Assembly: GCA_018334835.1 (NCBI GenBank)
Contig: JAGXLF010000008.1
Coordinates: 1 to 39,273, forward strand
Source of the DNA: Thermoplasmatota archaeon
GTDB lineage: Archaea > Thermoplasmatota > Thermoplasmata > Halarchaeoplasmatales > Halarchaeoplasmataceae
Direction: 5' to 3'
DNA: 39,273 nt
The position numbers were made by a program, and so were the translations under genes. Positions 32,443-39,273 of this stretch are shown here, piece by piece. How positions within the stretch are numbered: the stretch's first letter is position 1; the number at the start of each line of letters is the position of its first letter. The notes beneath the pieces are model-generated. The model had not been told where the DNA came from, searched no databases, and saw only the letters and a list, made by a program, of their open reading frames with translations.

Positions 32443-33897
32443 TCAGGATAAACGCCATCTAGGTCCTTCCTCTGTATCCTCTAATACCACACCTAATTCT
32501 TTCAGTCTATCTCTTATTTCATCGGCCGTATCGTATTCGCCTTTTTCTCTCAGTTCTTCTCGTATATCTATCAGCAATTCTACGAATTCTTCTCTATCTT
32601 CTGATCCGTCTGAGGTGCTTCTTTGCCCCTCTTCTAGTCTCAATCCCAGTAACCTTCCGAGTTCTTTTAGGATTTCTTCTGCTTCTTCTAGTATGGATTT
32701 TTTGTTGTCCAACTTCTTGTTGATCTTTTTACTGAATTCGATAAGTTTACTCATCGCTAATGGAGTGTTCAGATCGTCGTCCATCGCCTTTTCGAATTCT
32801 TTTTTAATCCATTTTATGTCCTCTTTTAAGTCGGTCCCGTCTCCTCCTTCGGAAGTTCTCACCTCATTGAGCGTTCGATAAAATCTATCCAGTTTCTTCT
32901 CGGACTCCTCCAACGATTCGAGGCTGAAATCACTCTGGGATCGGTAATGGATACTGGCAAAGAAAGTTCTGATGACTTCTCCATCGAATTCTTCTAACAG
33001 ATCTGAAATGGTGTAAAAATTCCCTTTACTTTTCGACATCTTTTCTCCTTCCACCGTTATGTGTTCGCTGTGTAACCAAAAATTGACCGGTTCCTGGTCC
33101 ATGTCGTTCATCGCCATGTTCTGCGCTCTTTCGTTCGGATGGTGGGGAAATATATGATCGACTCCGCCGGAGTGAATATCGAACTTCTTTCCCAAATACT
33201 TAGATCCCATAACGCTACACTCGAGGTGCCAGCCCGGATATCCCATGCTCCAGGGAGATGGCCATTTCATGATATGTTCAGGGGAAGCTTTGATCCATAG
33301 GGCAAAATCGTGAGGCGATTTCTTTTCCTCAACTTCCTCATCGGAAACTCTACCACCGGCTCCTGTCTCCAGGTCCTCTATCGTTCGTCCTCCAAGTTTA
33401 GGGTAATCGTGTTCTTTTTCAAATTTTTTCACGTCGAAATAAACGGTCCCATTCTTTTCGTAACCGTAACCATTAGAGATTATATCTTTTACCGCTTCTA
33501 TCATATCGATCATGTGTCCTGTAGCTCTAGGATTCACGTTGTGCCTCTTCATGTTGAGTTCGTCCATCTCTTTGTACCATCTTCTCACCTGTTCCGTGAC
33601 CAGTTCCATAGGTTCCAGTTTTCTTTCTTTAGCGGCTTTCTCTACTTTATCCTCACCTTCATCCTCGTCATCTGTCAGATGCCCCACGTCGGTGATATTC
33701 ATGACGTGAAAAACATCGTATCCCTTCCACTCTAGATAGCGATGTAAAATATCCCATGCAGCGTAAGTCTTCGCATTTCCAACGTGCATGTCATCGTAGA
33801 TGGTCTGTCCGCAGGAATAGATCTTGACCTTCCCTTCCTCTATCGGTTGGAACTCTTCCTTCTGATTCGTCAAAGTGTTGTATAGTTTTAGCGTCAT
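32443..33897 (-). CDS. cysS: Cysteinyl-tRNA synthetase
   Basis: A 484-residue class I aminoacyl-tRNA synthetase that charges tRNA-Cys. Motifs: zinc/Cys ligand KIYSCGQTIYDDMHVGNAKT with the HIGH-type HVGN, the second zinc Cys in GWHLECSVMGSKYLG, the HSGGVDHIFPHHPNE block and the KMSKS loop EKMSKSKGN. The anticodon-binding helical region ends GVVLEDTEEGPRWRLS. Length is normal. ATG 33897 lacks a ribosome site and has a TATA-like AAATATTTT about 30 nt upstream, suggesting a leaderless transcript, although read-through from the ABC operon 46 bp upstream is possible. Confidence 0.96.
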   Translation of the reverse strand: MTLKLYNTLTNQKEEFQPIEEGKVKIYSCGQTIYDDMHVGNAKTYAAWDILHRYLEWKGYDVFHVMNITDVGHLTDDEDEGEDKVEKAAKERKLEPMELVTEQVRRWYKEMDELNMKRHNVNPRATGHMIDMIEAVKDIISNGYGYEKNGTVYFDVKKFEKEHDYPKLGGRTIEDLETGAGGRVSDEEVEEKKSPHDFALWIKASPEHIMKWPSPWSMGYPGWHLECSVMGSKYLGKKFDIHSGGVDHIFPHHPNERAQNMAMNDMDQEPVNFWLHSEHITVEGEKMSKSKGNFYTISDLLEEFDGEVIRTFFASIHYRSQSDFSLESLEESEKKLDRFYRTLNEVRTSEGGDGTDLKEDIKWIKKEFEKAMDDDLNTPLAMSKLIEFSKKINKKLDNKKSILEEAEEILKELGRLLGLRLEEGQRSTSDGSEDREEFVELLIDIREELREKGEYDTADEIRDRLKELGVVLEDTEEGPRWRLS

Positions 33898-33943
33898 ATA
33901 ATATGAGAATTCAGATGAAAATATTTCAAACTTTTGATTATTA

Positions 33944-34882
33944 TTACTTATATCTATGACATGCGATTTTTCTTCCGTAGGCCTCGATCAGGTCGGGGTT
34001 ATCCCTCTCGCAAACACTCTGGCTTCTTGGGCATCTAGGGGCAAAAGCGCAGCCTTCAGGTGGATTTACCGGGCTCGGGACCTGTCCAGTTAGAGGAGCT
34101 TCTACTTTTTCATCAGGGTCAGGCTGGGGGACAGATTTGAATAAAGCCTGAGTGTAGGGATGTTTTGGCTCATTGAATATATCGGTACTATCTCCGATCT
34201 CTACCAATTTACCTAAATACATCACACCTAGTCTATCGCTGATTGCTCTCACTAGATTTATATTGTGTGAGATGAACATGTAAGATACTTTGAATTTCCT
34301 CTTTGCTCTGTCCAGCAATTTAAGGATTTTAGATTGTACAGAAACGTCGAGTGCAGAGGTAGGCTCATCTAGAACTAAAAAATCAGGTTCTAAACATAGA
34401 GCTCTAGCAATACACACCCTTTGTTTTTGCCCACCGCTCAATTCGTGAGGATATCTGATTAGATGTTCTGCTTTCAGGCCCATGGTATTCAAGATATCGA
34501 CCATCCTTCTGAGTTTTTCTTCTTCTGAATCCACCATGTTGTGTATCACTAGAGGTCGGTTCAGGTGGTCATAAACTGTCATCTGGGGATTCAAGGCGCT
34601 CACCGGATCTTGGAAAACTATGTTCATCTTTTTTCTCAAACTTCTCATGTCTTCTCCGTCCAAATTGGTGATATCCTTTCCATCAAAGTAAATCTTGCCT
34701 GAGGTGGGCTTTATCAGTTTTAAGATAGTTCTTCCTAGAGTGGTTTTTCCACATCCGCTTTCACCTACCACACCTAGAGTTTCTCCTTTAATGACGTTAA
34801 TAGAGACATCGTTGACAGCCTTAACGGTCCCTTTTTTGGAATCGAAGAATTTTTTCAAATTTTCAGTCTCAACTAAATTCAC
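33944..34882 (-). CDS. oppF: Oligopeptide ABC transporter ATPase OppF-like, operon 2
   Basis: A 312-residue ATPase with all motifs canonical: Walker A GESGCGKTT, Q-loop VFQDPVSALNPQ, signature LSGGQKQRV, Walker B FLVLDEPTSALD and switch histidine in MFISHNINLV. The C-terminal PPEGCAFAPRCPRSQSVC is the peptide-subfamily extension. It starts with GTG that overlaps the OppD stop (GTGA), behind GGAGGTAGA. It contrasts with the degenerate OppF of operon 1. It is the last gene of operon 2. Confidence 0.92.
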   Translation of the reverse strand: MNLVETENLKKFFDSKKGTVKAVNDVSINVIKGETLGVVGESGCGKTTLGRTILKLIKPTSGKIYFDGKDITNLDGEDMRSLRKKMNIVFQDPVSALNPQMTVYDHLNRPLVIHNMVDSEEEKLRRMVDILNTMGLKAEHLIRYPHELSGGQKQRVCIARALCLEPDFLVLDEPTSALDVSVQSKILKLLDRAKRKFKVSYMFISHNINLVRAISDRLGVMYLGKLVEIGDSTDIFNEPKHPYTQALFKSVPQPDPDEKVEAPLTGQVPSPVNPPEGCAFAPRCPRSQSVCERDNPDLIEAYGRKIACHRYK

Positions 34883-35874
34883 TCTACCTCCTCCCAGAAG
34901 TGACAGGCGACGAAATGGTCTTTCTCAATTTCCTCCAGTTCTGGCTTTTTCTCCTTGCAGATTTCTCGAGCATATTCACATCGAGGATGGAATCTACACC
35001 CAGAAGGAGGATTTATCAGTCTGGGTACAGTACCAGGTATAGTTTCGAACTCCTCTATACTTTCCATGACCCCGGGTACAGAATGTATAAGCCCTATTGT
35101 ATAGGGATGTTTTGGATTTTTGAAGAGTTCATGGACATCAGCTTTTTCGGCTATTTGACCACCATACATGACTGTGACAACATCACATATCTCTGAGATT
35201 ACAGCCATGTCATGCGTGATATATAGGATAGAAAGATCTCGGCTTTCCTTTAACCCTCTTAAGATTTTCAAAAATTGAGCTTGTATCGAAACATCTAGTG
35301 CCGTAGTGGGTTCGTCAGCGATCAATAGATTAGAATTACAAGCTAACATCATCGCGATCATGACTCTCTGCTGCATACCCCCGCTCAACTCATGGGGGTA
35401 CTTATCATAGACGTCCTCAGGATCAGGTAGCTTAACTCTATCGAGTTCATCTAGCACTAATTTCTGTGCTTCTTTTTTGTCGTCACTCTGGTAAATTACG
35501 ACAGATTCTTTTATCTGCTCTCCAGCAGTGTAAACGGGGTTCAATGAAGTTGAAGGGTTCTGGAAGATCATGCTTATCTCATTACCTCTGATTTTCTGTC
35601 TGAGATCTTCATCGTTCATTTTTAGGAGATTAACACCTTTGTAAAGGACTTCACCCCCTCGGATTCTCGCATTATTGTCCAATAGACCCAATGTAGTCAA
35701 ACTAGTCACGGATTTTCCACAACCCGTTTCGCCTATCACCCCATGGATTTCTCCTTTCTTGACGGTAATATTTATCCCATCAAGAGCTTTGACTGTGCCT
35801 TCTTCAGTTTTAAATTCTAGTTTCAAATCTTCAATTACTAGTAAAGGATCTCCCACATGAATATCACTAGACAT
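34879..35874 (-). CDS. oppD: Oligopeptide ABC transporter ATPase OppD-like, operon 2
   Basis: A 331-residue ATPase with Walker A GETGCGKSV, Q-loop IFQNPSTSLNPV, signature LSGGMQQRV, Walker B LLIADEPTTALD and switch histidine in YITHDMAVI, all intact. The end carries SGCRFHPRCEYAREIC. I place the start at ATG 35874, one base after the OppC stop, with GAGGTG about nine nt upstream; the in-frame GTG at 35886 is inside that site. It acts with the OppF at 33944-34882. Confidence 0.92.
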   Translation of the reverse strand: MSSDIHVGDPLLVIEDLKLEFKTEEGTVKALDGINITVKKGEIHGVIGETGCGKSVTSLTTLGLLDNNARIRGGEVLYKGVNLLKMNDEDLRQKIRGNEISMIFQNPSTSLNPVYTAGEQIKESVVIYQSDDKKEAQKLVLDELDRVKLPDPEDVYDKYPHELSGGMQQRVMIAMMLACNSNLLIADEPTTALDVSIQAQFLKILRGLKESRDLSILYITHDMAVISEICDVVTVMYGGQIAEKADVHELFKNPKHPYTIGLIHSVPGVMESIEEFETIPGTVPRLINPPSGCRFHPRCEYAREICKEKKPELEEIEKDHFVACHFWEEVE

Positions 35875-35875
35875 C

Positions 35876-36799
35876 CTATTTTCCACCTCTTCTTACCGGA
35901 TCTAAAGCATCTCTTAAACCGTCACCTACGAAGTTAAAAGCTAAAACAGTAATCACTATGGCCATACCTGAAACTGTAACTAGTAAAGGATTGAATTGCA
36001 TATATACAGAACCCGATTTCACCATTTCACCCCAACTAGATGTAGGCGGTTGTATTCCAACTCCAAGATAGTTTAAAGCGGCAGCAGCAAGAATGGCCCA
36101 AGGAATTTGTATTGTTGCCATTACAACTATTGAGGGAAGAATGTTTGGTAAGAAATACCTTAAGACAATGTGGGTCTTACTTTCTCCGATAGCTTCTGCA
36201 CTTTCAATAAACATTTCATTTTTGATAGAGAGGACTTCACCTCTTGTAATTCGAGCAAATCTTGTCCACATCACGAGACCTACTGCAATTATAACCGGAT
36301 AAAGTCCAAACCCAAGTGATGTAGCTAGGGCCAATCCAAAGATAAGAGTAGGAAATGCAAGAAAAGCATCTACTGTTCTCATAATTACCTCGTCGATCCA
36401 TCCTCCTTTCGTACCTGCTATCAAACCTAAGGTGACTCCAATCCCACCCGAAACAAAAACTACAAGAAGACCTATTAATAAAGCTATACGGGCACCGTAC
36501 ATTAATCTAGAGAGGGTATCCCTTCCTAATTGGTCTGTTCCCAAAGGATGTTCTAAAGAAGGATAAGCCCTTGTGTTATAAATATCAGTTTTTATAGGGT
36601 CATGCGGAGCTAGAATCGGGGCGAAGATTGCCACTATTATTAACATTAATAGCACTCCTAATCCAAATAGCGCCAATTTATTCCTTTTAAATCTCAACCA
36701 CACTAGCTCTATTTGGCTAGTTTCCTTTTTCTTTAGATCTTCTATTTCTTTTTCTAGATCAATTTCTTTTTCTCCAAAGTAAGAATCATCTTTGGTCAC
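35876..36799 (-). CDS. oppC: Oligopeptide ABC transporter permease OppC-like, operon 2
   Basis: A 307-residue permease. A charged N-terminus of about 35 residues precedes TM1 and the family motif HPLGTDQLGRDTLSRLMYG. The docking loop reads EMFIESAEAIGESKTHIVLR, and the end is FVGDGLRDALDP. Six membrane segments are expected. It starts with GTG 36799 behind GAGGAGGTATAATA, three bases after the OppB stop. Confidence 0.92.
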   Translation of the reverse strand: MTKDDSYFGEKEIDLEKEIEDLKKKETSQIELVWLRFKRNKLALFGLGVLLMLIIVAIFAPILAPHDPIKTDIYNTRAYPSLEHPLGTDQLGRDTLSRLMYGARIALLIGLLVVFVSGGIGVTLGLIAGTKGGWIDEVIMRTVDAFLAFPTLIFGLALATSLGFGLYPVIIAVGLVMWTRFARITRGEVLSIKNEMFIESAEAIGESKTHIVLRYFLPNILPSIVVMATIQIPWAILAAAALNYLGVGIQPPTSSWGEMVKSGSVYMQFNPLLVTVSGMAIVITVLAFNFVGDGLRDALDPVRRGGK

Positions 36800-36801
36800 T
36801 A

Positions 36802-37764
36802 TTATACCTCCTCGTGAGAACCTAAATCAATTCGAGGATCGATAAAGGTATAGGCGATATCTGCTCCAAGATTAGCTATCACCGCTATTATTACCATAAT
36901 TAGAATAGAGCTTTGAACAGCTATGAAATCTCTAGACAGTGTAGCTGTAAGTATAAAACGGCCCATACCAGGTATATTAAAGATCTGTTCAGTAATCATC
37001 CCGTATCCAAATAACCACGGTAGCCTCATTGCAATGACTGTCACTACAGGTATAAGAGCGTTTCTTAAAGCATGTTTTATAATTACGATATGTTTTTTTA
37101 ACCCCTTTGTCTGAGCGGTTTTTATATAATCTTGATCCAATACATTTAACATACTTGATCTTGTTAGTCTAGCTATAATAGCTTGCAATCTTATTCCAAT
37201 GACAATTGCAGGCAATATCAAATAATATATATTTTCATAGCCTCCAGTAGGGAATAAATTTAGATAAAATGCGAAAATTAGTAAAAATATTGTTCCTACC
37301 CAAAAACTTGGTGCAGAACGCCAAAATAAAGCCTGCATAGATGCTAAATAATCAATCCAAGTATTATGATTCAAAGCACCAATTACCCCTGTTCCAATTC
37401 CTAAAACTATAGAGATAGAGAGGGCAAGAGCCATTAATTGAAAGGTGATAGAGACTTTTGGTTTAATAAGCTCAGTAATCGGTTCATCATATCTCAAGGA
37501 AGTGCCTAAATCTCCTCTAAATAAACCAACCATCCAATCAATGTATTGACGATACAATGGTTTGTTAAGTCCATGTTTTGCGTTAAATTCTTCAATCATC
37601 TCTTCAGTTGCGTGTAAACCTAAAATTCTCCTAGCGGGGTCTGGATCCCCTACCCTCATGACGGCAAAAGCGATGAAGGTAGCAAGTAATATAACAGGTA
37701 TTGATTTTAAAATCCTTTTTATAATGAATCTCTTTCTTTTACTTTTGATGTATTTCTCTAACAT
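36802..37764 (-). CDS. oppB: Oligopeptide ABC transporter permease OppB-like, operon 2
   Basis: A 320-residue permease. The basic start precedes FIIKRILKSIPVILLATFIAF (first membrane segment), then FNAKHGLNKPLYRQYIDW and five further membrane segments. The docking loop is DQDYIKTAQTKGLKKHIVI, and the end IAYTFIDPRIDLG is typical. The ATG has GAGGAG six nt upstream. Its AT content is higher than that of most genes nearby. Confidence 0.91.
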   Translation of the reverse strand: MLEKYIKSKRKRFIIKRILKSIPVILLATFIAFAVMRVGDPDPARRILGLHATEEMIEEFNAKHGLNKPLYRQYIDWMVGLFRGDLGTSLRYDEPITELIKPKVSITFQLMALALSISIVLGIGTGVIGALNHNTWIDYLASMQALFWRSAPSFWVGTIFLLIFAFYLNLFPTGGYENIYYLILPAIVIGIRLQAIIARLTRSSMLNVLDQDYIKTAQTKGLKKHIVIIKHALRNALIPVVTVIAMRLPWLFGYGMITEQIFNIPGMGRFILTATLSRDFIAVQSSILIMVIIAVIANLGADIAYTFIDPRIDLGSHEEV

Positions 37765-37838
37765 AATTTCTCCTCTTAATCGGAATATTGATAGAAAGAA
37801 AAAAGGGTTTTAGTGTTTTTCTCTAACGTACACTGTTT

Positions 37839-39273
37839 TTAAAGCTCCCAAAGGTGGGTTTTGTAATAAGGTCCGTCGTACATATATGAAGTGAATGCTT
37901 CTTCGGGTATAGTCACTGATTCGTGGTATACTATGGGTTGTTGAGTAAATCCAACAACGTAGACTGCCATATTATCTTCTATTAAGTATTTCTGTATCTC
38001 TTTATATTTTTCCATTCTATCCTCGTAATCGATTGTTTTCATTGCGTCCTCCATCATATCGTTGAACTGAGAATCGTTATAGAAATTACCCCAGAAGTTT
38101 TTTTCGCTAGTATTCATATAGTAAGTCATTTTGTCAAAACCGGAAGGACCAGCGGTGAGATGATGATAGTTCATTTCAGTTTCTCCAGCTTGCATCATCT
38201 CAACAAAAGTTCCCCACTCTACACTTTGTACCTCTAAATCAATTCCTGCTTCTGCGACCTGCTCACTGACTAGGGTCATCTCATCTGTTCTATCACCTGG
38301 ATTAGTATGTATCGTTAATTCAACTCCATCTGGATAACCAGCTTCATCAAGTAACTCTTTAGCTTTTGTGATGTTTTGTTCGTATTGATTCGCATTTTCA
38401 GGATAAGCTGGATGACCAGGTTCGTAAAGGTATCTGGAATTTATAGCCAATTCCTTTCTTTTGAAATCTATTACTTCTTGGCTATCAACGGCATATGCAA
38501 ATGCTTTTCGAACTTTTACATCCTGTAATGGCCCCTCCATTTTATGGTTGAACTTTATATTTACAGCTCCTGGATGATGGTATGCCTTTGATTTAATGTT
38601 TTCCTCTCCTTTTAAGTCTTGATAGTGTGTTGTATCAATGGGATGAACAGCATGTATATTTCCTGCTCTCAAATCAGTTACCGCAGAAGATTGGTCGTCA
38701 TAAAAGTGTAGAATTAGTTTCTCTGCATTCACATCTAATCTATAGTCTTCAAATTTTTCCAAAACAATTTGATCGCCAGGTGAGTACTCCTTAAACTTAA
38801 AAGGCCCACTGCCTATGAGTTCATCTTGATAATTCTCGTATCCGTTTTCAACTATGTAGTCTTTTGGAATGACAGAAAAATCTTGTACAAATTCCCCTTC
38901 TAGTAATTCTGCGTATACTTCGTCCATTTGTATTTCTAATGTGTAATCATCGGTTGCCTCTACAGAGGAGATTTCGGTTGTATGCATTTTCATAACTGAC
39001 TCAGGTACCCCTGTTACGCCATGTTTTTCTTCAGCTTTACCCATTATAGCGTGGAAGGTAAATGCAACATCTTCTGCTGTTAACTCCTCACCATTATGGA
39101 ATTGGATCCCTTCTTTTATCTCAAAAGTGTACGTTAGACCGTCCTCGCTCACTTCGTAACTTTCTGCCACAGCCCTGCCTTCAGTATTGGGTTGTCCATC
39201 GGGATAATTCTGGACCAATGGATCAAATATTTGAAGATTAGTAAATCGTCCATAGTCTCCTGTAGTGCCAATA
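37839..39273 (-). CDS. Peptide ABC transporter substrate-binding protein, operon 2 (partial)
   Basis: The 3' 478 codons of a family 5 solute-binding protein; the frame is open to the window edge, so the signal peptide and about 60-80 residues are missing. No start codon lies in the visible part; the TTG at 39218 is internal (FDPLVQNYPDG). Typical stretches are SEDGLTYTFEIKEGIQFHNG, LTAEDVAFTFHAIMG, VRKAFAYAVDSQEVIDF and KAKELLDEAGYPDG. It delivers peptides to OppBCDF of the same operon. A weak stem (AGTGT/ACACT) follows the stop before oppB. It is not close in sequence to the operon 1 binding protein, so different ligands are likely. Confidence 0.92.
   Translation of the reverse strand, partial: IGTTGDYGRFTNLQIFDPLVQNYPDGQPNTEGRAVAESYEVSEDGLTYTFEIKEGIQFHNGEELTAEDVAFTFHAIMGKAEEKHGVTGVPESVMKMHTTEISSVEATDDYTLEIQMDEVYAELLEGEFVQDFSVIPKDYIVENGYENYQDELIGSGPFKFKEYSPGDQIVLEKFEDYRLDVNAEKLILHFYDDQSSAVTDLRAGNIHAVHPIDTTHYQDLKGEENIKSKAYHHPGAVNIKFNHKMEGPLQDVKVRKAFAYAVDSQEVIDFKRKELAINSRYLYEPGHPAYPENANQYEQNITKAKELLDEAGYPDGVELTIHTNPGDRTDEMTLVSEQVAEAGIDLEVQSVEWGTFVEMMQAGETEMNYHHLTAGPSGFDKMTYYMNTSEKNFWGNFYNDSQFNDMMEDAMKTIDYEDRMEKYKEIQKYLIEDNMAVYVVGFTQQPIVYHESVTIPEEAFTSYMYDGPYYKTHLWEL

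Noticed and set aside
37800-37838. Terminator after the operon 2 binding-protein gene
   Set aside because: Only a 5-bp stem with a 13-base loop can be drawn, far weaker than the matching element in operon 1.

Overview
The window looks like archaeal chromosome, roughly 40% GC by eye. The evidence is an archaeal-type phosphoglycerate kinase C-terminus, a tRNA gene with no encoded CCA, TATA boxes about 25-30 nt before probable transcript starts, several probably leaderless genes, and strong GAGGTG Shine-Dalgarno sites in front of internal operon genes. The gene content (two oligopeptide ABC transporters, four to five peptidases, hydantoinase-type amidohydrolases, amino-acid racemases) fits a peptide- or amino-acid-fermenting organism. 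The lineage cannot be fixed from this sequence; a Thermoplasmatota-like or related uncultured euryarchaeon is only a guess.

Layout. 1-319: 3' end of pgk and an intact tRNA-Thr(CGT). 320-946: a mostly non-coding stretch with a long hairpin and one small doubtful membrane ORF. 947-6931: hyuA plus a cupin gene on the + strand, converging on hyuB, an M24 peptidase and an Lrp-like regulator on the - strand. 7151-11716: PepD-type dipeptidase, M29-type metallopeptidase, C-N hydrolase and proline racemase-like epimerase, all +. 11876-13557: two tandem Asp/Glu/hydantoin racemases, -. 13904-18934: a tight + operon of HyuA-like protein, DUF917 protein, small winged-helix protein, M24 peptidase, nitroreductase and a small conserved protein, led by a perfect palindrome. 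18969-24726: oligopeptide ABC operon 1, -. 25192-28171: second M29 paralog, a membrane protein and an EamA transporter, +. 28402-28424: a decayed 3' tRNA-Thr fragment in the same orientation as the intact tRNA. 28432-30564: propeller/membrane protein, -. 30610-30798: a 62-codon frame broken by one TAG. 30901-32433: a CARF-like Rossmann protein followed by a PIN-type nuclease. 32443-33897: cysS. 33944-39273: oligopeptide ABC operon 2, cut by the window edge.

How the parts could work together (inference): peptides enter through the two Opp transporters and are cut by PepD, M29 and two Xaa-Pro (M24) peptidases. Cyclic amides are handled by the HyuA/HyuB pair and the HyuA-like/DUF917 pair. A nitrilase-fold C-N hydrolase could act as carbamoylase or amidase, and the racemases and the proline/hydroxyproline epimerase would convert stereoisomers.

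Three points deserve most attention. The tRNA-Thr and its 3' fragment bracket the peptide/hydantoin cluster as attachment sites bracket an island. The CARF-like/PIN gene pair has no CRISPR locus in view. The ATPase pair of ABC operon 1 is degenerate in a complementary way that predicts one dead and one live ATP site.
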